Source: Ascidia mentula (Eukaryota; Chordata; Ascidiacea; Phlebobranchia; Ascidiidae). From it: a stretch of 64,000 bases of DNA. Below, one piece after another: positions 1 through 12,705 of this stretch (its first letter is position 1; each line of letters starts with the position of its first letter). Under the pieces are notes generated by a model. It ran no database searches, was not told the DNA's origin, and saw nothing but the letters and a program-made list of their open reading frames with translations. The stretch lies in the NCBI GenBank assembly GCA_947561715.1, contig OX387201.1, positions 21,714,001 to 21,778,000 on the forward strand, read 5' to 3'. Both the position numbers and the translations under genes were made by a program.

Positions 1-240
1 ATTGTTGTAAAAAAATTTTGGTTCCAACCTAAATTCGTTTAAACATACCTTTACTCACTTCCCGTCAATGTATGTGACCTAAATCCGGCAATGTTGTCTG
101 ACGTTAAAGTTTCGGGACCACCGGTCTATCGCTAAACCCTGAAACCGGCCAAGGTGGCTAATGTTATATATGAGGACACCTGAAAGTATACAATTACTCA
201 CAATTTACTTGGAATCTCGTTTCTAAACCGAAATTTTTTT

Positions 241-925
241 CAACAATTAATGGAAATAAATTTCGAGACTGATTATCACTACGCTTTTTTCCAAAAAATA
301 AATATATTTATTCAGCAAGTCGTGCAGTGAAGAAGGGCGAGCAACACAAAACACACGTTTGTAAAGCGGTAACTGCGACGCAGTATAAAGGCAATGGCAC
401 GCTTCAATGCACAGGCGAACACTACAGTTCGGTCGCCACAGGACCCCCCTCCAAGGGCGGGCAAGTGTCACGCTGAATTACGTTGCGGTGGTCGTACATG
501 GCGCCGTGGTCAGCCTCTCGTTGGGGGTACGGCAACTGGAACTGGTACCGAAATGTCGACGTGAGCCGGCTTAAGGCGGTCGATCGAAATCGTTTGTGAG
601 CGACCTCCCATGTCCAAAGTGAATGTTTTGTTCGACGCTTGTAGGACCTTGAACGGGCCATCGTATGGCCTGGAGGTCTATGAACATCATAGCGAGCAAA
701 TGCATATGGGTTAGTCATAAAACAGGCACAGACGCCCGATGGTTATTGTGGCGTGACACTAGCTGCGGCAAAATTCGTTGCAGGGTATCTCGTAATGACG
801 GCGATGGACTCAATGTCATAGACAAGAAAATCTCTAGGAACTGGTGTCGTACACCAGCTCTGCAGAAGAGACTTGCAGGGTAATACACGAACATCAAGTA
901 ACACCAGGTGACGGTTGCCACAATA
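241..925 (-). mobile_element. Ty3/Gypsy retrotransposon fossil (end of integrase plus LTR-like end)
   Basis: Read on the minus strand, about 500-920 holds the C-terminal tail of a Gypsy integrase (short motifs GPFKVL and DRLKP are visible). It runs into an LTR-like stretch with a TATA-like box and an AATAAA signal on the minus strand near 307-312. A purine-rich tract stands where a polypurine tract is expected. The piece is broken and old, with several lesions, and only the 3' part of the element is present. It belongs to the same broad family as the fragments near 14.3 kb and 20.0 kb. Confidence 0.75.
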
Positions 926-1345
926 TTGCCGGTTTGTGAAACCAGTGTGAAGTATTTTCTATGTAATGGTGGGAAACAAAAAAAGAACGAATTTTGTAAA
1001 CAAAATTTCTCAGCTAACTATCAGACACCAGGAGGGGGTAGAGAGTTCAACGTAAAGTTAGTACCACGATAACCCGTTGGGCTACGAAAGTAATTACAAG
1101 TCTTTAAGACATTTTAAATACATCCACATGGAATGACTTAATTAAAAAATTAACAATGTGGGTGCGGAAGCAAAGGGTCAAGGGGTGAAAGGTCGAGACA
1201 AAACTGCAACGGATTTGGAATTCGTTTACAGCGACTAAACCGTACGGAAAATAGATTTTAAATTTATGCTGATCAATCACCAATCATTGCTCTATTTTTT
1301 TCCACACTATCAATGCATTAGCATATTTAAATAGAAAGATATGAG
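926..1345. other. No gene seen between the Gypsy fossil and the satellite
   Basis: AT-rich single-copy-looking sequence. I see no coding frame, RNA gene or repeat unit here. Confidence 0.5.
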
Positions 1346-4310
1346 TGACGCTTGTTTGATGCTATGGTGGCTGTAAGGTTCGACGAAATTAACTAAGAGT
1401 TGCCCGCCTGCAACATAAACATTTTTAAATTAAGCGACTTGAAATTTTACACATAAATACTAGATGCCAGTACAAAATGAGCAGTGAATACCAAATTGGC
1501 GTATGTCCTTTAGTTTTTTATTCGTGAACGAAAACGCATGTTTAAAACTATGGTGGCTAAGGTTCGGCGGAATTAACTAATTTTGACAGTTACCCGCCTG
1601 CAATTTAAACATTTTTTAATCCAGGCGACTTGAAACTTTACACACAAATACTAGATGCTTGTATATAACGAGCAGTGAAAACCCAATTGGCGTATGTCCT
1701 TTTGTTTTTTATTGCTACGCGAAAATGCATGTTTGAATCTATGGTGGCTAAGGTTGGCAGGAATTAATTGCATTAGACACTTGTGAGCCTGCGATTTGAA
1801 CAATTTCATATGAAGCGACTTGAAATTTTGCACACAAATACTAGATGCAACTACAAAACGAGCAGTGAACATCAAATTCGTGTATTTCCTTTAGTTTCTT
1901 ATTGCTGCGCGAAAACGCATGTTTGAATCTATGGTGCTAAGGTTGGACGGAATTAACTAATTTCAAGAGTTACCCGCCTGTGATTTGAACATTTTTATTT
2001 CAAGCGACTTGAAACTTTGCACACAAATACTAGATGCCACTATAAAACGAGCAGTGAAAACCAAATTGTCGTATGTCGTTTAGTTTTTTATTGCTGCGCG
2101 AAAACGCATGTTTGAATCTATGGTGGGTGAGGTTCGGCGGAATTCAATAATTTTGAGAGTTGCCTGTCTGCAATTTAAATATTTTTTTATCAAGCGACTT
2201 GAAACTTTGCACACAAATACTAGATGCTTGTATATAACGAGCAGTGAAAACCCAATTGGCGTATGTCCTTTTGTTTTTTATTGCTACGCGAAAATGCATG
2301 TTTGAATCTATGGTGGCTAAGGTTGGCAGGAATTAATTGCATTAGACACTTGTGAGCCTGCGATTTGAACAATTTCATATGAAGCGACTTGAAATTTTGC
2401 ACACAAATATTAGATGCCAGTCCAAAACGAGCAGTGAAAACCAAATTGGCGTATTTCCTTTAGTTTCTTATTGCTGCGCGAAAACGCATGTTTGAATCTA
2501 TGGTGGCTAAGGTTGGACGGAATTAACTAATTTCAAGAGTTACCCGCCTGTGATTTGAACATTTTTATTTCAAGCGACTTGAAACTTTGCACACAAATAC
2601 TAGATGCCACTATAAAACGAGCAGTGAAAACCAAATTGTCGTATGTCGTTTAGTTTTTTATTGCTGCGCGAAAACGCATGTTTGAATCTATGGTGGCTTA
2701 GGTTCGGCGGAATTAACTAATTTTGTGAGTTGTCCTCCTGTGATTTAAACATTTTTTATATCAAGCGACTTGAAAGTTTGCACACAAATACTAGATGCCA
2801 CTACAAAACGAGCAGTGAAAACCAAATTGGCCTACGTCGTTTAGTTTTTTATTGCTGCGCGAAAACGCATGTGTGAATCTATGGTGGCTAAGGTTGGCCG
2901 GAATTAACTAATTTTGAGAGTTGTCCGCCTGGAATTTAAAAATTTTTTGTATCAAGCGACTTGAAACTTTACACACAATACTAGATGCCACTATAAAATG
3001 ACCAGTGAAAACCCAATTGGCCTATATCCTTTAGTTTTTTATTGCTACGCGAAAACGCATGTTTGAATCTATGGTGGCTTGGGATGGCTGGTATTAATTG
3101 AATTAGACACTTGTGAGCCTGCGATTTGAACAATTTTCTATCAAGCGACTTGAAATTTTGCACACAAATACTAGATGCCACTATAAAACGAGCAGTGAAA
3201 ACCAAATTGGCGTATGTCCTTTAGTTTTTTATTGCTACGAGAAAACGCATGTTTGAATCTATGGTGGCTTGGGTTGGCTGGTATTAATTGAATTAGACAC
3301 CTGTGAGTCTGCGATTTGAACAATTTTATATCAAACGACTTGAAATTTTGCACACAAATACTAGATGCCACTATAAAACGAGCGGTGAAAACCAAATTGT
3401 CGTATGTCGTTTAGTTTTTTATTGCTACGAGAAAACGCATGTTTGAATCTATGGTGGCTTGGGTTCGGCGGAATTAACTAATTTTGAGAGTTGTCCGCCT
3501 GTGATTTAAACATTTTTTGTATCAAGCGACTTGAAAGTTTGCACACAAATACTAGAAGCCACTACAAAACGAGCAATGAAAACCAAATTGACGTATGTCC
3601 TTTAGTTTTTTATTGCTACGCTATAACGCATGTTTGAATCTATGGTGCCTAAGGTTGGCCGGAATTAACTAAATTCGACAGTTACCCGCCTGTGATTTAG
3701 ACAATTTTATATCAAGCGACTTGAAATTTCGCACACAAATACTAGATGCCACTACAAAACGAGCAGTGAACACCAAATTGACCTATATCCTTTAGTTTTT
3801 TATTACTACGCGAAAACGTATGTTTGAACCTATGGTGCCTAAGGTTGGCCGGAATTAACTAAATTCGACAGTTACCCGCCTGTGATTTAGACAATTTTAT
3901 ATCAAGCGACTTGAAATTTCGCACACAAATACTAGATGCCACTACAAAACGAGCAGTGAAAACCAAATTGACCTATATCCTTTAGTTTTTTATTACTACG
4001 CGAAAACGTATGTTTGAACCTATGGTGGCTAAGGTTGGCCGGAATTAATTGAATTAGACACTTGTGAGCCTGCGATTTGAACAATTTCATATGAAGCGAC
4101 TTGAAATTTTGCACACAATTACTAGATGCCACTATAAAACGAGCTGTGAAAACCAAATTGACCGATGTCCTGTAGTGTTTTTATTGCTGCGCGAAAACGC
4201 ATGTTTGAAACTATGGTGGCTAAGGTTGGGCGGAATAAACTAATTTTGAGAGTTGTCCGCCTGCGATTTGAACAATTTAAAATCAAGCGACTTGAAATTT
4301 TGATGCCACT
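1346..4310. repeat. 190-bp tandem satellite, about 15-16 units
   Basis: The marker word TAGATGC recurs at about 1461, 1652, 1842, 2031, 2221, 2411, 2601, 2792, 2982, 3172, 3362, (3553 altered), 3743, 3933 and 4123, so the unit is 190 bp (189-191). Each unit also carries AAAACGCATGTTTGAA and GCGACTTGAAA. The stretch 1651-1875 is almost repeated at 2220-2444, three units later, which suggests block duplication of a 570-bp trimer. The 74-codon minus-strand frames seen once per unit share the repeat period and are not taken as genes. Confidence 0.95.
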
Positions 4311-4879
4311 ATGCACAACATAGTGAGTAACGGAGCAAAGGCATTTGTAAACGAATTTTGTTTCCTGGTATGGCAACATAGTGAGTAACAGACCAAAGTC
4401 ATTTGTAAACGAATTTTGTTTCGAAAACAAATTTTGTTTCCCGGTATGGACAACATAGTGAGTAACAGACCAAAGGCATTTGTAAACGAATTTTGTTTCG
4501 AAAACAAATTTTGTTTCCCACTATATGCAACATAGTGAGTAACGGACTAAAGGCATTTGTAAACGAATTTTGTTTCGAAAACAAATTTTGTTTCCCGGTT
4601 TGGACAACATAGTGAGTAATAGACCAAAGGCATTTGTAAACGAATTTTGTTTCGAAAACAAATTTTGTTTCCCGGTATGGACAACATGGTGAGTAACAGA
4701 CCAAAGGCATTTGTAAACGAATTCTGTTCCGAAAAAAAATTTTGTTTCCTGGTACGTACAACATGGAAAGTAACGGACCAAAGGCATTTGTAAACGAATT
4801 TTGTTCCGAAAAAAAATTTTGTTTCCTGGTATGGACAACATAGTGAGTAACAGACCAAAGGCATTTGTAAACGAATTTT

Positions 4880-6920
4880 GTTCCGAAAAAAAATTTTGTT
4901 TCCCGCTATGCGCAACATAGTGAGTAACGGATCAAAGGCATTTGTAAACGAATTTTGTTTCGAAAACAAATTTTGTTTCCCACTATAGGCAACATAGTGA
5001 GTAACAGACCAAAGTCATTTGTAAACGAATTTTGTTTCGAAAACAAATTTTGTTTCCCACTATGGGCATCATAGTGAGTAACGGATCAAAGTCATTTGTA
5101 AACGAATTTTGTTTCGAAAACAAATTTTGTTTCCCACTATGGGCAACATAGTGAGTAACAGACCAAAGTCATTTGTAAACGAATTTTGTTTCGAAAACAA
5201 ATTTCGTTTCCCACTATGGGCAACATAGTGAGTAACAGACCAAAGTCATTTGTAAACGAATTTTGTTTCGAAAACAAATTTCGTTTCCCACTATGGGCAA
5301 CATAGTGAGTAACAGACCAAAGTCATTTGTAAACGAATTTTGTTTCGAAAACAAATTTTGTTTCCCACTATGGGCAACATAGTGAGTAACAGACCAAAGT
5401 CATTTGTAAACGAATTTTGTTTCGAAAACAAATTTTGTTTCCCACTATGGACAACATAGTGAGTAACAGACCAAAGTCATTTGTAAACGAATTTTGTTTC
5501 GAAAACAAATTTTGTTTCCCACTATGGGCAACATAGTGAGTAACAGACCAAAGTGATTTGAAAACGAATTTTGTTTCGAAAACAAATTTTGTTTCCCACT
5601 ATGGGCAACATAGTGAGTAACGGATCAAAGTCATTTGTAAACGAATTTTGTTTCGAAAACGAATTTTGTTTCCTGGTATGGACAACATAGTGAGTAACAG
5701 ACCAAAGGCATTTGTAAACGAATTCTGTTCCGAAAAAAAATTTTGTTTCCTGGTACGTACAACATGGAAAGTAACGGACCAAAGGCATTTGTAAACGAAT
5801 TTTGTTTCGAAAACAAATTTTGTTTCCCACTATGGACAACATAGTGAGTAACAGACCAAAGGCATTTGTAAACGAATTTTGTTTCGAAAACAAATTTTGT
5901 TTCCCGCTATGCGCAACATAGTGAGTAACGGATCAAAGGCATTTGTAAACGAATTTTGTTTCGAAAACAAATTTTGTTTCCCACTATAGGCAACATAGTG
6001 AGTAACAGACCAAAGTCATTTGTAAACGAATTTTGTTTCGAAAACAAATTTTGTTTCCCACTATGGGCATCATAGTGAGTAACGGATCAAAGTCATTTGT
6101 AAACGAATTTTGTTTCGAAAACAAATTTTGTTTCCCACTATGGGCAACATAGTGAGTAACAGACCAAAGTCATTTGTAAACGAATTTTGTTTCGAAAACA
6201 AATTTCGTTTCCCACTATGGGCAACATAGTGAGTAACAGACCAAAGTCATTTGTAAACGAATTTTGTTTCGAAAACAAATTTCGTTTCCCACTATGGGCA
6301 ACATAGTGAGTAACAGACCAAAGTCATTTGTAAACGAATTTTGTTTCGAAAACAAATTTTGTTTCCCACTATGGGCAACATAGTGAGTAACAGACCAAAG
6401 TCATTTGTAAACGAATTTTGTTTCGAAAACAAATTTTGTTTCCCACTATGGACAACATAGTGAGTAACAGACCAAAGTCATTTGTAAACGAATTTTGTTT
6501 CGAAAACAAATTTTGTTTCCCACTATGGGCAACATAGTGAGTAACAGACCAAAGTGATTTGAAAACGAATTTTGTTTCGAAAACAAATTTTGTTTCCCAC
6601 TATGGGCAACATAGTGAGTAACGGATCAAAGTCATTTGTAAACGAATTTTGTTTCGAAAACGAATTTTGTTTCCTGGTATGGACAACATAGTGAGTAACA
6701 GACCAAAGGCATTTGTAAACGAATTCTGTTCCGAAAAAAAATTTTGTTTCCTGGTACGTACAACATGGAAAGTAACGGACCAAAGGCATTTGTAAACGAA
6801 TTTTGTTTCGAAAACAAATTTTGTTTCCCACTATGGACAACATAGTGAGTAACAGACCAAAGGCATTTGTAAACGAATTTTGTTTCGAAAACAAATTTTG
6901 TTTCCCGCTATGCACAACAT
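4880..6920. repeat. 13-unit (1001-bp) higher-order duplication inside the 77-bp array
   Basis: Variant units recur with an offset of 1001 bp (13 x 77). The marker CACTATAGGCAACATAG near 4980 returns near 5981, and the frames at 5522-5893 and 6523-6915 carry the same series of variants. This means one block of about 13 units was copied once as a whole. Confidence 0.85.
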
Positions 6921-7549
6921 AGTGAGTAGCGGATCAAAGTGATTTGCAAACGAATTTTGTTTCGAATACAAATTTTGTTTCCCACTATGGGCAACATAGT
7001 GAGTAACGGATCAAAGGCATTTGTAAACAAATTTTGTTTCGAAAACAAATTTTGTTTCCCGCTATGCACAACATAGTGAGTAGCGGATCAAAGTGATTTG
7101 TAAACGAATTTTGTTTCGAAAACAAATTTTGTTTCCCACTATGGAGAACATAGTGAGTAACGGATCAAAGTGATTTGTAAACGAATTTTGTTTCGAAAAC
7201 AAATTTTGTTTCCCACTATGGACAACATAGTGAGTAACGGATCAAAGTGATTTGTAAACGAATTTTGTTTCGAAAACAAATTTTGTTTCCCGCTATGGGC
7301 AACATAGTGAGTAACGGATCAAAGTGATTTGTGAACGAATTTTGTTTCGAAAACAAATTTTGTTTCCCACTATGGGCAACATAGTGAGTAACGATCAAAG
7401 TGATTTGCAAACGAATTTTGTTTCGAAAACAAATTTTGTTTCCCGCTATTCACAACATAGTGAGTAACGGATCAAAGTGATTTGCAAACGAATGTTGTTT
7501 CGAAAACAAATTTTGTTTCCCGCTATGCACAACATAGTGATTAAAAGAT

Positions 7550-9860
7550 CAAATGCATTTGTAAACGAATTTTGTGTCGAAAATAAATTTTGTTTCCTGG
7601 TACGTACAACATAGAAAGTAACGGACTAAAGGCATTTGTAAACGAATTTTGTTTCGAAAACAAATTTTGTTTCCCGGTATGGACAACATAGTAAGTAACG
7701 ATTCAAATGCCTTTGTAAACGAATTTTGTTTCGATAACAAATTTTGTTTCCCGGTGTGGACAACATGGAGAGTAACGATTCAAATGCCTTTGTAAACGAA
7801 TTTTGTGTCGAAAATAAATTTTGTTTCCTGGTACGTACAACATAGAAAGTAACGGACTAAAGGCATTTGTAAACGAATTTTGTTTCGAAAACAAATTTTG
7901 TTTCCCGGTATGGACAACATAGTAAGTAACGATTCAAATGCCTTTGTAAACGAATTTTGTTTCGATAACAAATTTTGTTTCCCGGTGTGGACAACATGGA
8001 GAGTAACGATTCAAATGCCTTTGTAAACGAATTTTGTGTCGAAAATAAATTTTGTTTCCTGGTACGTACAACATAGAAAGTAACGGACTAAAGGCATTTG
8101 TAAACGAATTTTGTTTCGAAAACAAATTTTGTTTCCCGGTATGGACAACATAGTAAGTAACGATTCAAATGCCTTTGTAAACGAATTTTGTTTCGAAAAT
8201 AAATTTTGTTTCGTGGTACGTACAACATAGAAAGTAACGGACTAAAGGCATTTGTAAACGAATTTTGTTTCGAAAACAAATTTTGTTTCCCGGTATGGAC
8301 AACATGGAGAGTAACGATTCAAATGCCTTTGTAAACGAATTTTGTTTCGAAAATAAATTTTGTTTCCTGGTACGTACAACATAGAAAGTAACGGACTAAA
8401 GGCATTTGTAAACGAATTTTGTTTCGAAAACAAATTTTGTTTCCCGGTATGGACAACATAGTAAGTAACGATTCAAATGCCTTTGTAAACGAATTTTGTT
8501 TCGATAACAAATTTTGTTTCCCGGTGTGGACAACATGGAGAGTAACGATTCAAATGCCTTTGTAAACGAATTTTGTGTCGAAAATAAATTTTGTTTCCTG
8601 GTACGTACAACATAGAAAGTAACGGACTAAAGGCATTTGTAAACGAATTTTGTTTCGAAAACAAATTTTGTTTCCCGGTATGGACAACATAGTAAGTAAC
8701 GATTCAAATGCCTTTGTAAACGAATTTTGTTTCGATAACAAATTTTGTTTCCCGGTGTGGACAACATGGAGAGTAACGATTCAAATGCCTTTGTAAACGA
8801 ATTTTGTGTCGAAAATAAATTTTGTTTCCTGGTACGTACAACATAGAAAGTAACGGACTAAAGGCATTTGTAAACGAATTTTGTTTCGAAAACAAATTTT
8901 GTTTCCCGGTATGGACAACATAGTAAGTAACGATTCAAATGCCTTTGTAAACGAATTTTGTTTCGATAACAAATTTTGTTTCCCGGTGTGGACAACATGG
9001 AGAGTAACGGACTAAAGGCATTTGTAAACGAATTTTGTTTCGAAAACAAATTTTGTTTCCCGGTATGGACAACATAGTAAGTAACGATTCAAATGCCTTT
9101 GTAAACGAATTTTGTTTCGATAACAAATTTTGTTTCCCGGTGTGGACAACATGGAGAGTAACGATTCAAATGCCTTTGTAGACGAATTTTGTTTCGAAAA
9201 TAAATTTTGTTTCCTGGTACGTACAACATAGAAAGTAAAGGACTAAAGGCATTTGTAAACGAATTTTGTTTCGAAAACAAATTTTGTTTCCCGGTATGGA
9301 CAACATTGGAGGTAACGGATCAAAGGCATTTGTGAACGAATTTTGTTTCGAAAATAAATTTTGTTTCCTGGTACGTACAACATGGAAAGTAACGGACTAA
9401 AGGCATTTGTAAACGAATTTTGTTTCGAAAACAAATTTTGTTTCCCGGTATGGACAACATAGTAAGTAACGATTCAAATGCCTTTGTAAACGAATTTTGT
9501 TTCGATAACAAATTTTGTTTCCCGGTGTGGACAACATGGAGAGTAACGATTCAAATGCCTTTGTAAACGAATTTTGTGTCGAAAATAAATTTTGTTTCCT
9601 GGTACGTACAACATAGAAAGTAACGGACTAAAGGCATTTGTAAACGAATTTTGTTTCGAAAACAAATTTTGTTTCCCGGTATGGACAACATAGTAAGTAA
9701 CGATTCAAATGCCTTTGTAAACGAATTTTGTTTCGATAACAAATTTTGTTTCCCGGTGTGGACAACATGGAGAGTAACGATTCAAATGCCTTTGTAGACG
9801 AATTTTGTTTCGAAAATAAATTTTGTTTCCTGGTACGTACAACATAGAAAGTAAAGGACT
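7550..9860. repeat. 3-unit (231-bp) higher-order repeat inside the 77-bp array
   Basis: Three unit types rotate in fixed order. They end in TGGTACGTACAACATAGAAA, CGGTATGGACAACATAGTAA and CGGTGTGGACAACATGGAGA. Identical blocks start at 231-bp steps (for example 7549 and 7780; 8319, 8550 and 8781; 9320 and 9551). Near-identity of the trimers suggests this half of the array expanded more recently than the left half. Confidence 0.88.
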
Positions 9861-10220
9861 AAAGGCATTTGTAAACGAATTTTGTTTCGAAAACAAATTT
9901 TGTTTCCCGGTATGGACAACATTGGAGGTAACGGATCAAAGGCATTTGTGAACGAATTTTGTTTCGAAAATAAATTTTGTTTCCTGGTACGTACAACATG
10001 GAAAGTAACGGACTAAAGGCATTTGTAAACGAATTTTGTTTCGAAAACAAATTTTGTTTCCCGGTATGAACAACATGGTGAGTAACGGATCAAAGGCATT
10101 TGTAAACGAATTTTATTTCGAAAACAAATTTTGTTTCCCGGCGTGGACGACGTGGAGAGTAACGATTCAAAGGCATTTGTAAACGAATTTTGTTTGGAAT
10201 ACAAATTTTGTTTCCCGTTA

Positions 10221-10560
10221 CAAATTTTGTTTTCACAGTTTCATTTTTGTTACTTCAATATTTAAGCATTTCAAAACGGACTTTGATTTGTTAACAAAAT
10301 TTGTTGACAAAAATATGTTTTTGAATACTGACGTCATTATATTGAATACCAGTTCTTTGTTTCCATCAAGCGGTATTTACTTTTTGAAATAAAGTTTTTC
10401 CAAAAAATTTGTTTCGAATTTCGTGTTTAACCATAACCACCTTTTCTCAAATTCGTTTTGAACTCTGTTTCGAATTTTGCTTTTGGAAACACAATTGATT
10501 ATTTCAAAACAAAATTTGTTTCGGGAAAACGAAATCCGAAACTAATTTTTTTTTCTGATG
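10221..10560. repeat. Decayed edge of the 77-bp array
   Basis: Short words of the unit (CAAATTTTGTTT, TTTGTTTCGAATTT, ACAAAATTTGTTTCGG) persist here without a regular 77-bp step. This may be the degenerate margin of the array or the sequence from which the unit arose. Confidence 0.5.
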
Positions 10561-10774
10561 GAAAAATGTATAGGCCACCATATCCAACGCCTTTTCTGAA
10601 TGAGAGACATCATTAAAGATTCTGTTTGGGTTGCTGTGGTTGTGTTGATGGTATGAGGTCGCCGATCAATTCCTCACACGGCTCATTTTACACCCGCGCT
10701 GCCGAAATAATTCCTTAACATTATCAGGCCTTTTCCGCGTTTTTCACGTGCTGTAATAACCATGACTGTTTCAG

Positions 10775-12705
10775 AAATCAAGTACAAGAATGAAGATGAA
10801 GAGCAAAAGAGAAAGAGTGCTTGGGAAACAAATTTAAACAAAATTAAAAATCACAATTTGAGATGTAAACAAGGAGAGGTTACTTACCGCATTGGTCTAT
10901 CAGCATTTAGTGATAAGGTTTGCGAAATAACGTTCAGTTACGTAAGAGTTTTTTTAATTTTTTTGGTTATTAATTTGTGGAAATAATCATTTTCGGCTAA
11001 ATTTAAAATTTAACAAAAGTAGTAAAATCAACAAAAGTCTGTAATATGTATACCAAAAAATAACAGAATCCTGAAGATCTTCCTTGGATCAATGGTGCTA
11101 ACGTCGAAACAAGTGATGAGTCTGATAATGAAGATGATGATGACGATGATGATAGTGGGGATGATGATAGTGAAGATGATGATGATGCTTGTGGTGGTGC
11201 TACTTATAAAATGCTTCACGGAGGTAAAATCAACACTGGAGAATTCACATATCTTTAATTTATTTATCCGCAAGGTACCGGTGACAGAGACTGGAGAGAT
11301 GAGGGGTGTGTCACTGACATTAAAGACCAAAAAGATTTGCCAGTTTGCTGGATATTTGCCGCTGTAAGTGCCTGGTTGAACCCATATGTGTTTTGTCATT
11401 GTTTTGTCACAAGTAACTTTTAGGTTGGTGCAGTGGAATCTCATAACAAAATTAAGAATGGAGAATTAATCAAACTATCAGAACAACAACTTGTTGATTG
11501 TATGAAAAATGGTGACTGTAGTGGAAAATCGAGACACGCATTTAAACATATCAAAAAATATGGCACAAGAAGCTCTCAACAGTACCCGTATAATGGAAAA
11601 GTTTGTATATTGTGTTGCCGATATTACGTATTACCTTTGTGGTGTGATTATACTCATATGTACCAATTTAGAGAGAGGATTGCAAACAGGAAGCAACAAA
11701 AGTTGTGTGCAAAATTACTGATTGGATAAAAATTAACAATGAAAATGAGCTGATGACAATCGTGAGAGAACAAGGACCTGTTGCGGTTTGTCTCACCATA
11801 TCGGACTTCTTTTCATTTTCTCAAGTTACGGATTTTGATGGTAACTGAACATATTAACTTTAGGATGGAAATATCAATTTAACTTTCATTCAGAAATATA
11901 TTTTGATCCGGACTGGAAATCTGTACCCCCAATAATAGAAGATCCCAACCAATTTAGGCATTATGTTTTGGTGGTTGGAATCGGGACTGATGAAGATAAA
12001 GAGGTCGTGAAAGATTACTGGATTATCAAAAACAGGTTAAAAGATTTGCAAACTTTTGTGTTTCTTTATATTTGTTTGAAAATTGATAAAACAATTGAAT
12101 GAAATACTGGGCAAGCACACTCATTTATAGGGAAGTAAATTGCATTTAAAATACCACGCACACAAACAAGAAACACGCAGAATGGACTGCGGCACATTCC
12201 ACGAATCACGTGGCTGTGGCATGCAAGGGCACTGTTGCTGCTGTGTATATGTAATGAGGCGTGACCACAACACAAACAATGGGTACACGAAACTATTTGA
12301 GTAATATTACTCAACCAACTAAATGCAAAACACATTGTTTGAATGAACATTAAAGTCTTCTTAACCTTTGCACATTTATTGTTATTTCATCTATTCTGGT
12401 TGTTTATTACTACCATGTGTTTTGCACAGTCTGTCGTAAGTGCTGTGTTAAACGCAATACTTACATAACTATTTGTTGTCTGTAGGACTAACATGCAACT
12501 TAAGTTGATCAAAAAAATTAAATATAAATTGATATTTTGCAGTTGGGGAAAATACACCAATGGTGAAAATTCCGGTTTCCTGAAGATTGCAAGGAATGAA
12601 AACCATTGCAACATTACTGCTTATGCATATTATCCTGTAGTGAAACATAGTCTACAAGCTTTTCAGCTTCGAAATATGGATTATTGTAAATATTTCATCG
12701 AATGA
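10775..12705 (+). CDS. Papain/cathepsin-like cysteine protease module A (I29 prodomain + peptidase C1), 5' end not found
   Basis: Seven exons fit GT-AG and phase: 10775-10917, 11067-11223, 11275-11363, 11424-11600, 11690-11840, 11894-12035 and 12543 onward. Exon 1 is an I29 (ERFNIN-type) prodomain ending AFSDK. Exon 2 is a very acidic Asp/Glu linker (about residues 60-90). The mature domain has DQKDLPVCW (oxyanion Gln and catalytic Cys), LSEQQLVDC, FRHYVLVVG (catalytic His) and, across the last intron, KNSWG (catalytic Asn), so the triad is complete. The last exon can read to a stop at 12703-12705, or splice after Tyr-Pro-Val at 12639 as module B does. Exon 1 begins in phase 1, so at least one upstream exon is required. 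None is visible between the satellite and 10775. It is either left of the satellite, making the array intronic, or lost. Confidence 0.8.

Larger units (their letters stand above)
4311..10220. repeat. 77-bp tandem satellite, about 76 units
   Basis: The word CAACATAGTGAGTAAC starts at 5221 and again at 5298, and the same 77-bp step holds through the array. Each unit contains TTGTAAACGAATTTTG, a TTTCGAAA centre and CAAATTTTGTTTCC, so it has an imperfect dyad around TTCGAAA. Because 77 is not a multiple of three, open frames on the minus strand cycle through all frames every 231 bp. They are periodicity by-products and encode no recognisable protein. The array starts abruptly inside a 190-bp unit and decays at its right end. 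Confidence 0.97.

Noticed and set aside
1651-4430. Recurrent 74-codon minus-strand frames
   Set aside because: Same reason with the 190-bp unit; start and stop recur at the unit period.
4283-10204. Many overlapping 61-140 codon frames on the minus strand
   Set aside because: They repeat with the 77-bp unit, shift frame each unit and match no protein family; they are products of the satellite.
4311-10220. CRISPR array
   Set aside because: Units are contiguous tandem copies with no unique spacers, in an animal genome.
11092-11444. Overlapping frames on both strands at the acidic exon
   Set aside because: They are shadows of the Asp/Glu repeat codons in exon 2 of module A.
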